From contig NZ_CP039964.1 in the NCBI RefSeq assembly GCF_005234135.1, positions 2,410,001 to 2,474,000 of the forward strand: DNA of 64,000 nt, given 5' to 3'. Positions within the stretch are counted from its first letter, which is position 1, and each line of letters starts with the position of its first letter. The notes beneath the pieces are model-generated. The model was not told the origin of the DNA and searched no databases. It was given only the letters and a program-made list of their open reading frames with translations. This DNA is from Pseudorhodobacter turbinis (GTDB taxonomy: Bacteria > Pseudomonadota > Alphaproteobacteria > Rhodobacterales > Rhodobacteraceae). The translations under genes were made by a program, and so were the position numbers. Shown piece by piece: positions 50,997 through 59,853 of this stretch.

Positions 50997-51893
50997 ATGG
51001 AAATCTGGATTATCGCAACCGTCGCCGCTGCCGCCGTGCAGACCCTCCGTTTCATGCTGCAAAAGCGGCTGAAGGGGATCGGCCTGTCCACGGGGGGCGC
51101 AACATTTTCACGCTTTTTGTTTGCCGTGCCACTTGCGGGGCTTGGCGTGGCGGTGCTGATGGCATGGCGGGGCTATGACATCCCAACGCTTGGCGGGGCA
51201 TTTTGGGCCTTTGCGGTGATGGGCGGCGTGGCGCAAATTATTGCGACCTTTTGCACCGTGGCGCTGTTTTCCGAACGCAGCTTTGCCGTGGGCATCGCCT
51301 TTACCAAAACCGAAACGGTGCAGGTCGCGCTGTTTTCTGCCGTGTTTCTGGCCGAGGCGGTTTCAGGCTATGGCATTCTGGCGATTCTGATCGGCTTTGC
51401 CGGGGTGTTGATGTTGTCGCGCCCGCCGGAAGGCTGGCTTGCGGGTAAAATTCTGAACCGTGCGACGGTGTTGGGGCTTTTGGCGGGGGCGTTTTTCGGA
51501 CTTTCGGCTATCGGGTATCGCGGGGCCACGATTGAAATTGCAAACCCAGATCCACTGTTTCGGGCGATGCTGGCACTGGCCTGTGTGACGGCGTTCCAGA
51601 CCGTGGCGATGGCGCTTTGGTTGCGTTGGCGCGAGGCGGGCGAGGTGACCAAAGTTCTCGGCGCATGGCGCGCAACCTTGCCCGTCGGGGTGACGGGGGT
51701 ACTGGGATCGCTGGGATGGTTCACGGCATTCGCGCTGCAAAACGCGGCCTATGTGCGGTCGGTCGGGCAGGTGGAGCTTATCTTTTCCATCCTCGTCTCA
51801 CTTTTTGTTTTTGGCGAAAAGCCAAGCAAACGCGAGATCGCGGGGATGGGCCTGCTGGCCGTGTCGATCATCTTGATCGTTGCAGTCGCCTAA
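50997..51893 (+). CDS. EamA-type DMT-superfamily transporter
   Basis: The 298-residue membrane protein has about ten helices in two EamA-like repeats; GILAILIGFAGVLMLS ends repeat 1 and KREIAGMGLLAVSIILIVAV ends repeat 2. ATG 50997 follows AGAGGGGG; ATG 50982 is an alternative. Substrates of this superfamily (amino acids, metabolites, drugs) cannot be read from sequence. It converges with the Nudix gene by four bases. Confidence 0.87.
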   Translation: MEIWIIATVAAAAVQTLRFMLQKRLKGIGLSTGGATFSRFLFAVPLAGLGVAVLMAWRGYDIPTLGGAFWAFAVMGGVAQIIATFCTVALFSERSFAVGIAFTKTETVQVALFSAVFLAEAVSGYGILAILIGFAGVLMLSRPPEGWLAGKILNRATVLGLLAGAFFGLSAIGYRGATIEIANPDPLFRAMLALACVTAFQTVAMALWLRWREAGEVTKVLGAWRATLPVGVTGVLGSLGWFTAFALQNAAYVRSVGQVELIFSILVSLFVFGEKPSKREIAGMGLLAVSIILIVAVA

Positions 51894-52600
51894 ACAAGCC
51901 TGCGAAATTGCGGGCGGTTTCCGGAATTGTCGAAAAATGGCACACCGGCCGTATTGGGACCATTTTGCAAAACGCCCGCCACTTCGGCAAGAACCACTTC
52001 GGTGATGAAGGGCAGGTCAAGCGTGCGGGTATCTGCAAGGGCGATCCAGTGCAGGTGCGACAGCTCATCCGAGGCGGCAGAGAAATCATCCACATCGCCG
52101 GCCACCTGTGTCGCGGGCACCAGAAAGAAGCGCGCGTCAAAGCGGCGGGGGCGGCCGGGCGGGGTGATGGCGCGAAAGATGAACTGCATCTCTTGTGCCG
52201 AAGGGATCAACCCGCGCGCGGCAAAGCCTGCCCAGTCATGATCAACATCGGCGGGCGGGCAGGCCCAATCGCCCTTGGTGCCAAGGGCAAGGCCGGTTTC
52301 TTCCCACAGCTCGCGTATCGCGGCGGCGGCGAGGACCTCGGGGTTGATGTCGGCATCAACCTGTAGCCGCGCTGCACAGGTCGGTGGCAACGCCTTGGCC
52401 AGATCCACATGGGCATCGGCCGGATCGACGGCACCGCCGGGAAACACGTATTTTGACGGCATGAAGGCCGCTTTTGCGCCGCGCTGGCCCATAAGCACCT
52501 CTGGCGCGCCATCAGCCCCTGCACGCCAAAGCACAATCGTGGCGGCATGGCGCAGGGCGGTTTTGTCGATCACAGCCTCAGTCACGGTTGGCAAAACCAT
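51890..52600 (-). CDS. Nudix hydrolase (NUDT19/RNA pyrophosphohydrolase-like)
   Basis: The 236-residue Nudix protein has the box split by a long insert: YVFPGGAVDPAD ... AAIRELWEETGLAL (about 45-110), giving REL-x-EE-x-G intact. The N-terminal MGQRGAKAAFMPSKYVFPGG strand pattern resembles eukaryotic NUDT19 and bacterial relatives acting on CoA-type substrates; the substrate is not proven. ATG 52600 overlaps the end of the DUF983 gene by 23 bases. Confidence 0.85.
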   Translation of the reverse strand: MVLPTVTEAVIDKTALRHAATIVLWRAGADGAPEVLMGQRGAKAAFMPSKYVFPGGAVDPADAHVDLAKALPPTCAARLQVDADINPEVLAAAAIRELWEETGLALGTKGDWACPPADVDHDWAGFAARGLIPSAQEMQFIFRAITPPGRPRRFDARFFLVPATQVAGDVDDFSAASDELSHLHWIALADTRTLDLPFITEVVLAEVAGVLQNGPNTAGVPFFDNSGNRPQFRRLV

Positions 52601-52970
52601 GCATCCGCCGCGACCATTGCATCGCAACGACCATACACTTCATGCGGGGCAACAAGAACAGCGACAGCGCCACCGTTCCCAGCGAAAAGATGGATGCCAG
52701 CACCAGCGGCTCGGGGCGGTAGGTGACGAAGGCCCATAAGATAAGCGGCGCAAGGAGGTGCCCGACGATCAGGATGGTCAAATAGGCGGGCCCATCATCG
52801 GCGCGGTGATGCGAAAGTTCCTCATGACAAGAAGGGCAGCTATCACGAACCGTCAGATAGCCTTGCAGCATGGCCCCCTTTCCGCAATTGGGGCAACGGC
52901 AGCGCCATCCGCGGCGCAAGGCCTGACCCACGGGGCGATCATCTTCCATCATTGCGGTTTGGTCGGTCAT
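52578..52970 (-). CDS. DUF983 small membrane zinc-ribbon protein
   Basis: The 130-residue product has an N-terminal zinc-ribbon (CRCPNCGKG ... SCPSCHEEL), two membrane helices (YLTILIVGHLLAPLILWAFV; LVLASIFSLGTVALSLFLL) and a conserved LLPRMKCMVVAMQW end. ATG 52970 follows GGAGA. In alphaproteobacteria such genes lie near cytochrome oxidase or Nudix genes; the function is unknown. Confidence 0.87.
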   Translation of the reverse strand: MTDQTAMMEDDRPVGQALRRGWRCRCPNCGKGAMLQGYLTVRDSCPSCHEELSHHRADDGPAYLTILIVGHLLAPLILWAFVTYRPEPLVLASIFSLGTVALSLFLLPRMKCMVVAMQWSRRMHGFANRD

Positions 52971-53164
52971 GCGCTGGGTCTCCGTATCATTTGGCTCTAT
53001 AGTCCGACCCATAACGGCTTTTATCGGGGAAGTGGAGCAAAAGAACGCCTCTGTCGCGTTTCTTGCGAAAAACTTTGCATCTTTGCGACGGAAACCCCGG
53101 GCTGCTGCGTTTGTATTGGTATGAAGCAGGGCAAGATCGCCCGTCGATGCAAAAACCGGAGAAT

Positions 53165-53692
53165 ATGATGTTTAACAAATCCAAAACCATTCTGAGCGCA
53201 GTAACAATGGCCGCCTTGATTGTCGGCGGGTTTTCTACCGCGGCGGTTGCCGATCAGCGCGGGGATCGCCAAGGCCCTCCGATGTTTGATTTTGCCCAAG
53301 CGGATGCCAATGCAGACGGCAAGGTGACCAAGGATGAAATCGCGGCATTCCACAGCGCACAGATTGCGGCAATGGACACCGATAATGACGGCAATATCTC
53401 AGAGGCCGAGATGATCGCCGCCCATGAACAGCGCAAGGCAGAGCGTCAGGCGCGCGGTGTCAAACGCATGATGGAGCGGATGGATGCCAATGATGACGGC
53501 GTTGTAAGCTTGGCCGAAATGGCCCCGCCGATGGACCGTGGCGATAAGATGTTTGACCGGGTTGATACCGATGGCGATGGCGCGATTTCCAAAGCCGAGG
53601 CAGATGCCGCAAAGGAAAAGATGTCCAAGCGCAAAGGTAATGGCGGCCACAAGGGCAAGCACGACCGTAAAGGCAAGCACGACGACAATTAA
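53165..53692 (+). CDS. Secreted four-EF-hand protein
   Basis: The 175-residue periplasmic or secreted protein has a signal peptide (cleavage after AVA, residue 29) and four canonical 12-residue EF-hand loops: 47-58, 71-82, 107-118 and 134-145, each with acidic ends. A lysine/histidine-rich tail follows (about 150-175). ATG 53165 follows CCGGAGAA. It should bind Ca2+ or other divalent ions. The position ahead of an ECF sigma module suggests envelope ion sensing, but that is inference. Confidence 0.88.
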   Translation: MMFNKSKTILSAVTMAALIVGGFSTAAVADQRGDRQGPPMFDFAQADANADGKVTKDEIAAFHSAQIAAMDTDNDGNISEAEMIAAHEQRKAERQARGVKRMMERMDANDDGVVSLAEMAPPMDRGDKMFDRVDTDGDGAISKAEADAAKEKMSKRKGNGGHKGKHDRKGKHDDN

Positions 53693-53700
53693 GCCGACCG

Positions 53701-53723
53701 GCCCCCCGATCAGGTCGGGGGGC
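53701..53723 (+). terminator. GC-rich hairpin after the EF-hand gene
   Basis: GCCCCCCGA and TCGGGGGGC form a 9-bp stem with a 5-base loop just after the stop. It lacks a T run, so it is a weak or partial terminator that may lower expression of the sigma operon behind it. Confidence 0.55.
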
Positions 53724-53772
53724 ACACCTGCAAGGATTGCAGTTATGTGCGTAGATCGCTACTGCCGATAGG

Positions 53773-54372
53773 ATGGAAATGCCCTTCGACACCACCTCAG
53801 AAATCCCGGATGAGGCGCTTATGGTGCTCTATGCCAATGGGGACCCGTTGGCTGCACGTGAGCTTACGGCGCGGCACTTGCCGCGCGTTCTGGGCTTTGC
53901 GACCCGCATGTTGTCAGGTGATCGTGCCGAGGCAGAGGATGTGGCCCAAGAGGCGATGCTGCGGCTTTGGCGTATTGCGCCGGAATGGCGGCAGGGCGAG
54001 GCGAAGGTTTCGACCTGGCTTTACCGGGTGGTCAGCAATCTGTGTACCGACCGCCTGCGCGGCCGCACCCGTCGCCGCGCCGTGGGGCTGGATGAGGCCC
54101 CCGATATTGCCGATGATGTGCAAAGCGTGGAAGCCTCGATGATTGATCGCGACCGGATGGATGCGCTGAACGAAGGGCTGGCAAGCCTGCCGGAACGTCA
54201 GCGCCAAGCGGTTGTTTTGCGCCACATCGAAGGGTTGTCGAACCCCGAGATTGCCGAAGTAATGGATATCGGTGTGGAAGCTGTTGAAAGTTTAACGGCC
54301 CGCGGCAAGCGTGCTTTGGCCACAGCGATGGCCGGACGCCGCGCCGAGCTGGGCTATGAGGAAGGGACCTAA
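53773..54372 (+). CDS. ECF-type RNA polymerase sigma factor
   Basis: The 199-residue sigma-70-family protein of group 4 has region 2 (about 30-100: HLPRVLGFATRML, AEDVAQEAMLRLWR, STWLYRVVSNLCTDRLR) and region 4 (about 130-190: LASLPERQRQAVVLRHIEGLSNPEIAEVMDIGVEAVESLTARGKRAL). Regions 1.1 and 3 are absent, as in ECF sigmas. It is followed by an anti-sigma-like gene one base later and a heavy-metal-sensor-like gene. The target promoter is not visible, but autoregulation is likely. Confidence 0.92.
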   Translation: MEMPFDTTSEIPDEALMVLYANGDPLAARELTARHLPRVLGFATRMLSGDRAEAEDVAQEAMLRLWRIAPEWRQGEAKVSTWLYRVVSNLCTDRLRGRTRRRAVGLDEAPDIADDVQSVEASMIDRDRMDALNEGLASLPERQRQAVVLRHIEGLSNPEIAEVMDIGVEAVESLTARGKRALATAMAGRRAELGYEEGT

Positions 54373-54373
54373 G

Positions 54374-54721
54374 ATGCAAGACAGTGATCTGGACGATCTG
54401 TTTGCCACAGCGCGCCGTCATTCGGTTGGTGCATCACCCGATCTTATGGCGCGGGTGCTGGCGGATGCCGAGGCATTCCAACCCCGGAGCGCGGCGCTTA
54501 GGGCCGTGCCGAAGCCGCGCCGGTGGGCCGCGCTTTTGGCGGCGATTGGCGGGCTGCCTGCACTGGCGGGCCTGTCCACCGCGACGCTGGCCGGGCTTTG
54601 GATCGGCTTTGCTGATCCGACGGGGGTCAATGTTGTGACCGATATGATTTTGGCGAGTAGCGAAGTGACAGAAACCCTTGATGTCATGCCTGCCTATGAC
54701 GATTTCCTGATTGAAGGATAG
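54374..54721 (+). CDS. Putative anti-sigma-factor-like membrane protein
   Basis: The 115-residue protein starts one base after the sigma gene. The N-terminal cytoplasmic part (MQDSDLDDLFATARRH...ALRAV) is acidic then basic, and one membrane segment (WAALLAAIGGLPALAGLSTATLAGLWIGF) crosses to a short periplasmic tail. No HxxxCxxC zinc motif is present. Placement and topology suggest it holds the sigma factor at the membrane; sequence similarity to known anti-sigmas was not seen. Confidence 0.68.
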   Translation: MQDSDLDDLFATARRHSVGASPDLMARVLADAEAFQPRSAALRAVPKPRRWAALLAAIGGLPALAGLSTATLAGLWIGFADPTGVNVVTDMILASSEVTETLDVMPAYDDFLIEG

Positions 54722-54724
54722 AAG

Positions 54725-55237
54725 ATGACCGACAACCATGCCCCCACCCCGCCCAAGCCACCGTTCCGGTGGGGGCGGCTTGTTTTGTTCACCTCTCTGG
54801 CGTTGAATCTGGCGGTTGCCGGTGTGATCGGGGGGGCCGCCTTGGGCGGGTTTGGCCATAAGCGCGCCGAATTTGTGGCGCGTGACATCGGCTTCGGGAT
54901 TTTTGGCGAGGCCCTGACCAAAGAAGACCGCACGGCCATTCGTCGCTCTTACGGGAAGGTGAAAAAGGATGTTTTGCGTGATCGCCAGCAAATGCGGGAT
55001 GATTTGCACGCGATGCTTGCTGCTCTGCGCGCCGACCCCTTTGAGCTGGAGGTGCTGAAGCAGGCGCTTGATGCCGGCGCCGCCCGGATTGCCGAGCGTC
55101 AGGCATTGGGGCAAACCCTTTTGCTTGAACGGATCAGCAACATGAGCGAGGCAGAGCGCACAGCACTTGCCGACCGTCTGGAAGAGGCGGTGAAGCGCAA
55201 ACCGAAACGGGACCGTCCGCGCCCTGAACCGAATTGA
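54725..55237 (+). CDS. Periplasmic heavy-metal-sensor-like (Spy/CpxP-type) protein
   Basis: The 170-residue protein has an N-terminal membrane anchor (LVLFTSLALNLAVAGVIGGAALG) and an all-alpha periplasmic domain (about 45-150) with LTKEDRTAIRRSYG and ALDAGAARIAERQA, the layout of the metal-resist family (CnrX-like) and Spy/CpxP proteins. It lies three bases after the anti-sigma-like gene, so the three genes form one operon. A role in signalling to the sigma factor is inferred. It ends in a basic, proline-rich tail. Confidence 0.8.
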   Translation: MTDNHAPTPPKPPFRWGRLVLFTSLALNLAVAGVIGGAALGGFGHKRAEFVARDIGFGIFGEALTKEDRTAIRRSYGKVKKDVLRDRQQMRDDLHAMLAALRADPFELEVLKQALDAGAARIAERQALGQTLLLERISNMSEAERTALADRLEEAVKRKPKRDRPRPEPN

Positions 55238-55250
55238 TCCTGCCGCAACC

Positions 55251-56636
55251 TTACGCGGCTGCGTGGCTGATCGTGACCTGGTTGCGCCCGCCCGATTTCG
55301 CCATCAAGAGGGCCTGATCCGCGCGTTCGATCACGGCGGCGACAGGTTCTTCGGTCCATGTCTGGCCATTGTCGCAAATTGCCAACCCGATAGAGGCTGT
55401 TAAGTCAAGCGGCGCAAAGCCCGGAATATCAAAAGGCACCTCTTGCATGGCGCGGCACAGACGTTGGGCGATGGTGTTGGCATTTGCCAGATCGGTATTG
55501 GGCAGGGCGATCAGGAACTCCTCCCCGCCGATCCGCGCAAGCAGGTCGCCGCCGCGGATGTTCGCCGCCAGTCTGCGCGCAACTTCCGTCAGCACCGCAT
55601 CACCGGCAGGGTGGCCGAAGGTATCATTCACCTGCTTGAAACGGTCCAGATCGATGACCATCAGGGCAAAGGGCCGTTTCGAGCTGCGCGCCCGAGAGGC
55701 GATCTCGGCCAGTTGGCTGATGGCATAGCGGCGGTTGTGCAGCCCAGTCAGCGGGTCGATCACTGCCATACGCAGCCCGTCCCGAACCGAGGCGCGCAGC
55801 TTGTCCGCTGCGGTTTTGCGCTGCAAAAGCCGTGCAACGCGCTGCCCGAATTCACGCGGGTCCATCTCATTGCTGACGACATCATCGGCCCCAAGATCAA
55901 ATGCCATTGCGGCATCTGAATTGGCCGGACCATTTTTAACAATGCAAATCGCGGCATGGCGGGTTTGGGGGCGGCTGCGCAGTTCTGACATCAGGCGCAG
56001 GCCGCCCATCGGATCGGCCAGATCGGATTCGATAATGAACACATCCGGCACCGGGGTCAGCTGTACCTCGGATAAGGCGCCCTCGCGCGACATCATGGTC
56101 ATCTGGTCGGGCAGATGCGCCCCAAGGTCATGCCGCCAGCGCAGCGCGGTTTCGGGACGGTGGGACACAAGCGCGATAGAGCCGGGCAGGTGAAACCCTG
56201 ATGCAAGCTCTGCAAAGCCCAAGGCGCGGATCGGCGCGGCACCGCTTTCCAGTTCTGCCATCGCCTCGCGTCCGCGCAACAGGTTACGCAACCGCGCCAT
56301 CAACGTTTGATCGTCGACCGATTTGGCCAAGAAGTCATCGGCACCTGCATAAAGGGCAGCCAGACGCGCTTTCATATCGGCCTCGGCGGAAAAGACGACA
56401 ACGGGAATGCTGGCAAGTTCGGGATCCGCACGTAAATGGCGCAGAACCTCGGTTCCCGACATGTCCGGCAAAACCAGATCCAGCAAAATCAGATCCGGTT
56501 TTTCGCTTCGGGCAAGCGCAAGGCATGACGCCCCGTCAGAGGCGAGAATCGGCGCGTAGCACGCAGCGCCGAGCTTTACTTTGTAAACGATGCGATTTGT
56601 CGCCACATCGTCCACAATGAGAATTTTTCCAGCCAT
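55251..56636 (-). CDS. PleD-like diguanylate cyclase response regulator
   Basis: The 461-residue protein has two receiver-like domains and one GGDEF domain. The first receiver domain is intact (LIVDDVATNR, phospho-acceptor region LILLDLVLPDMSG). The second is degenerate (VFIIESDLADPMGGLRLM). The cyclase domain has DPLTGLHNRRY, an active RIGGEEF and an upstream product-inhibition I-site RGGD, five residues before it. It makes cyclic di-GMP from GTP. ATG 56636 is chosen; the frame extends 8 codons upstream. The gene is alone, 14 bases tail to tail with the sensor gene. Confidence 0.93.
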   Translation of the reverse strand: MAGKILIVDDVATNRIVYKVKLGAACYAPILASDGASCLALARSEKPDLILLDLVLPDMSGTEVLRHLRADPELASIPVVVFSAEADMKARLAALYAGADDFLAKSVDDQTLMARLRNLLRGREAMAELESGAAPIRALGFAELASGFHLPGSIALVSHRPETALRWRHDLGAHLPDQMTMMSREGALSEVQLTPVPDVFIIESDLADPMGGLRLMSELRSRPQTRHAAICIVKNGPANSDAAMAFDLGADDVVSNEMDPREFGQRVARLLQRKTAADKLRASVRDGLRMAVIDPLTGLHNRRYAISQLAEIASRARSSKRPFALMVIDLDRFKQVNDTFGHPAGDAVLTEVARRLAANIRGGDLLARIGGEEFLIALPNTDLANANTIAQRLCRAMQEVPFDIPGFAPLDLTASIGLAICDNGQTWTEEPVAAVIERADQALLMAKSGGRNQVTISHAAA

Positions 56637-56779
56637 CTTTGTATTCCTAGATCCGCTCAAGTAAGGATATGGTTATCTTTGTGACCAAGTGGTTAAGAAA
56701 CTCTTTCCAATTTGGCGGCAATTGAAACAATCGGCGGACCGTTCTCGGGGTTACGTCACATATGAGAGGGAAACCGCCG

Positions 56780-57061
56780 ATGATGAAGCAGGAAACCGCC
56801 GAAATGATCGCTTTGAAGGCCTTGGGGTGGCTGGCGGCGGATGAAGATCTGTTCGGAACCTTTCTTGGCGCAACGGGGGCGTCGGTTGATGACCTTTCAA
56901 AAAGCGCGCAGCAGGCGGAGTTTCTCGGCTCGATACTTGATTTTCTGTTAATGGATGATGCGTGGGTGATGGGATTTTGTGAGGCAGAAAGCCTGGCCTA
57001 TGAGATGCCGATGCGTGCGCGGGCCGTCTTGCCGGGGGGCGCGGAAATCCATTGGACTTGA
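56780..57061 (+). CDS. DUF3572 family protein
   Basis: The 93-residue all-alpha protein shows the family pattern AEMIALKALGWLAADEDLFGTFLGATG ... LGSILDFLLMDDAWVMGFC. GAGAGGG precedes the twin ATG at 56780. Common in alphaproteobacteria; function unknown. Divergent from the PleD-like gene, about 140 bases apart. Confidence 0.85.
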   Translation: MMKQETAEMIALKALGWLAADEDLFGTFLGATGASVDDLSKSAQQAEFLGSILDFLLMDDAWVMGFCEAESLAYEMPMRARAVLPGGAEIHWT

Positions 57062-57133
57062 GGCTGTTGGCCCTGCGATTGCCTTTTCCGGCACCGCCGT
57101 CCATGGTGCCGTTTAAATGAAAGGGCGCGCGCG

Positions 57134-57832
57134 ATGATTGACGGGGTGGTGTTTGACAAGGACGGGACGCTGTTTGACTTCCGTAAAAGCTGGGGTGCAT
57201 GGACGGAACGGCTTTTGTTGCAGATCGCGGTTGATGATGCCCATGCCGATATGTTGGCGACGGCCATCGGCTATGACCGATTCGCCCGCGATTTCCAGCC
57301 CGACAGCCCGGTCATCGCGGCCACTGCCACAGATATCGCCACCGTGCTTTTGCCACTCCTTCCGGGGCAAAGCCTGACCGGATTGGAAGACCTGTTGAAC
57401 GCCCAAGCGCAGGATGCTGTGATGGCGCCCGCCGTGCCGTTGCGCGCGGTTCTGGAGGGCTTGCGGGATCGCGGGCTAAAGCTGGGGCTTGCGACCAATG
57501 ATACAGAGCGTCCGGCCCGTGCCCATCTTACGGCGCATGGGGTACTTGATCTGTTCGATTTTATCGCGGGCCACGATTCGGGCCATGGGGCCAAGCCGGG
57601 GCCGGGGATGTGCCTTGCCTTTGCCCGCCAGACCGGTGTTGATCCCGCCCGCGCGATTATGGTCGGCGATAGCGTGCATGATCTTGTGGCAGGGCGCGCG
57701 GCGGGGATGCGCTGCGTCGGGGTGTTGACCGGCATCGCCGACACGGCAGAGCTGGCGCCCTATGCCGATGTTGTTCTGCCCGACATCGCCTCTTTGGGCA
57801 TATGGATTGACAGCCAGAAAGCTGCGCAATAG
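57134..57832 (+). CDS. HAD phosphatase, phosphoglycolate phosphatase-like
   Basis: The 232-residue HAD hydrolase has motif I FDKDGTLFD, a helical cap, motif II LATND, the lysine in GAKPGPGM and motif III GDSVHDLVAGRAAGM. The overall form matches phosphoglycolate phosphatase (Gph); related enzymes share these motifs, so the substrate is likely but not certain. ATG follows GCGCG without a strong ribosome site. It lies 72 bases after the DUF3572 gene. Confidence 0.87.
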   Translation: MIDGVVFDKDGTLFDFRKSWGAWTERLLLQIAVDDAHADMLATAIGYDRFARDFQPDSPVIAATATDIATVLLPLLPGQSLTGLEDLLNAQAQDAVMAPAVPLRAVLEGLRDRGLKLGLATNDTERPARAHLTAHGVLDLFDFIAGHDSGHGAKPGPGMCLAFARQTGVDPARAIMVGDSVHDLVAGRAAGMRCVGVLTGIADTAELAPYADVVLPDIASLGIWIDSQKAAQ

Positions 57833-57915
57833 CGATCGGGCATCCACGCGCGATTCTCTCGGCGCACTCGCAACTTGGGGATGTATTGCTGTGTTACCCC
57901 TCTGAATGTCGATTT

Positions 57916-57942
57916 CGTGGATAAGTTTTGGACTTGTCCACA
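57916..57942. other. Pair of DnaA-box-like 9-mers in the 57833-58105 gap
   Basis: TTATCCACG (minus strand, 57924-57916) and TTGTCCACA (plus strand, 57934-57942), each one base from TTATCCACA, face each other nine bases apart. An AT-rich stretch with the inverted repeat TTTTGGA / TCCAAAA overlaps them. This 273-base gap carries no gene I can see. The pair may bind DnaA as a regulatory site; two boxes are too few to call an origin. Confidence 0.35.
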
Positions 57943-58105
57943 GAAGATTTTCCAAAATTCTCTTTACAGGGTTTCGCTCCTCGCACACTATATCTAGTAA
58001 GTTGGTAACGGGTAAGACGCTTGTTCTTGCCAAACACTCAGCTTCTTGTGTGTTCGCCCTTACCATCGGGCATCATCGCAAGGACCGGAAATGCGAGGCG
58101 GGGCT

Positions 58106-58606
58106 ATGTCACTTTCTGAAGACTACTTCTCGGAGGAAATCCATCCGATCGACATCGTGGAAACGCTGGCCAATGACCATGCGTGGGAATTTGATCGCGT
58201 TACCGATAACCAGATCGCAATGTCGGTTGAGGGCCAATGGCGGACCTACTCGCTTACGCTGGCATGGTCGGACCATGATGAGACCCTGCGCCTGATCTGC
58301 ACGTTTGAGATGGAGCCGCCAGAGGGCCGTATTTCCGCCCTCTATGACGTGTTGAACCGCTGCAATGATATGGTCTGGAACGGCGCATTCACATGGTGGG
58401 GCGATCAAAAGTTGATGGTCTGGCGCTATGGCCTCTGCCTTGCGGGCGGGCAGGTTGCGGGCCCCGAACAGATCGACCGTCTTATTTCAGGCGCGGTGAT
58501 GGCGGCGGAACGGTTTTACCCAGCATTCCAAATGGTTACATGGGCTGACCACACGCCTGAGGCCGCGATGAAGGTCGCGATTGCCGAGGCCTACGGGCGG
58601 GCATAA
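58106..58606 (+). CDS. YbjN domain protein
   Basis: The 166-residue cytoplasmic protein has the family pattern MSVEGQWRTYSLTLAWSDHDETLRLICTFEM ... LYDVLNRCNDMVWNGAFTWW and a helical C-terminus. The fold resembles type III secretion chaperones, but no secretion genes are present. GAGGCGGGG precedes ATG 58106. Alphaproteobacterial homologues are common; function unknown. Confidence 0.85.
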   Translation: MSLSEDYFSEEIHPIDIVETLANDHAWEFDRVTDNQIAMSVEGQWRTYSLTLAWSDHDETLRLICTFEMEPPEGRISALYDVLNRCNDMVWNGAFTWWGDQKLMVWRYGLCLAGGQVAGPEQIDRLISGAVMAAERFYPAFQMVTWADHTPEAAMKVAIAEAYGRA

Positions 58607-58684
58607 ACCCGAGGGCGGGGCGTGAACGGGATCTCCTGCCACGCGCCGCAAAGCTGACTTCGATATAGCGTTCGTAGTGGGGCT

Positions 58685-59713
58685 TTACAGCCGCACCACC
58701 CTTTTGCCAAAGCTGCGCCCTTCCAACAGGCCATAAAGCCCCTCTGGCGCGTTTTCCAACCCGTCGATGACTTCTTCGGTATAGTGTATTTTGCCTTCCT
58801 CCAGCCAGCCGGTCATGTCGCGTGCAAACTCGGCGTAAAGGCTGCGGGGGAAGCTGTCGAAGATGATGAAGCCTTGTACCTTTACCTTCATCCGCAAGAT
58901 TGTACCCATGATGACAGGCCCCATATCCGGCCCATCAGGTAGGCCGGGGATGTTGTACCACGAAACAACACCGCAAATCGGCATCCGTGCAAAAGCGTTC
59001 AGCAAGGGCAAGACCGCGTAAAGCACCTTGCCGCCGACATTCTCGAAATAGACGTCGATGCCATCGGGGCAGGCCGCACCCAGTTGTTCAGCGAAATCGG
59101 CGGATTTATGGTCGATACAGGCGTCAAACCCCAAGGTTTCCACCACATGCGAGCATTTCTCGGCGCCCCCCGCGATCCCGACAACGCGGCAGCCTTTCAG
59201 CTTGGCGATCTGGCCCACGGTGGCCCCGACCGGCCCTGAGGCGGCTGCGACAACGACTGTTTCACCGGCTTTCGGCTCTCCGATCTTCAGCAGGCCCGCA
59301 TAGGCGGTATAGCCGGGCATTCCCATGATCCCCAAGGACCACGACGGGTTCGCCGGTTTCGGGCCAAGGTTCAGCACCTCAACCCCGTCCGAGACCGCGT
59401 AATCCTGCCAGCCGCTGCCCGCCAGAACGTAATCGCCGGGGGCAAAGCCATCGAGGTTGGAGACCATCACCTCGGCCACCACTTGCCCTGTCATCACCCC
59501 GCCAATCGGCACCGGCGTGGCATAGGATTTTGTGTCATTCATCCGGCCGCGCATATAGGGGTCCAGCGACAGATAAACCGAGCGCAACAGCATCTCGCCG
59601 GGGCCGGGGGATGGAATCGCTGCGTCCTCTAGGCGAAGAGTGTTGGCGTCAGGTGCCGCTTTCGGGCGTTCTGCCAGAACGATGCGGCGGTTGGTTTGGG
59701 CGTTTTGCGTCAT
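58685..59713 (-). CDS. NADP-dependent MDR oxidoreductase (CurA / alkenal reductase-like)
   Basis: The 342-residue zinc-independent medium-chain reductase has AAIPSPGPGEMLLRSVYLSLDPYMRGRM (N-terminal signature), the NADP motif AASGPVGATVGQ (about 155-166) and CIDHKSADFAEQL. The lack of zinc-ligand cysteines and the DPYMRGRM phrase match the curcumin/alkenal double-bond reductase group. The substrate is inferred only. Divergent from rpsD. Confidence 0.9.
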   Translation of the reverse strand: MTQNAQTNRRIVLAERPKAAPDANTLRLEDAAIPSPGPGEMLLRSVYLSLDPYMRGRMNDTKSYATPVPIGGVMTGQVVAEVMVSNLDGFAPGDYVLAGSGWQDYAVSDGVEVLNLGPKPANPSWSLGIMGMPGYTAYAGLLKIGEPKAGETVVVAAASGPVGATVGQIAKLKGCRVVGIAGGAEKCSHVVETLGFDACIDHKSADFAEQLGAACPDGIDVYFENVGGKVLYAVLPLLNAFARMPICGVVSWYNIPGLPDGPDMGPVIMGTILRMKVKVQGFIIFDSFPRSLYAEFARDMTGWLEEGKIHYTEEVIDGLENAPEGLYGLLEGRSFGKRVVRL

Positions 59714-59825
59714 GATCGGTTTTCCTCTGTATTTTCAAAAGACCTAACACCCAAGGCGCGCGATTGCACCGAAGATCGCGGAATTGTGTTTCCTGCCCGC
59801 TTTTGGCGCAAGATGGCCTAAGCGG

Positions 59826-59853
59826 TTGACACTGCCCCCTGCCCATATATAAG
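59826..59853 (+). promoter_or_regulatory. Strong sigma-70-type promoter upstream of rpsD
   Basis: TTGACA (59826-59831) and TATAAG (59848-59853) are separated by 16 bp, close to consensus at both hexamers. The start would fall near 59860, giving a leader of about 140 bases before rpsD. This fits a highly expressed ribosomal protein gene. Confidence 0.75.
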
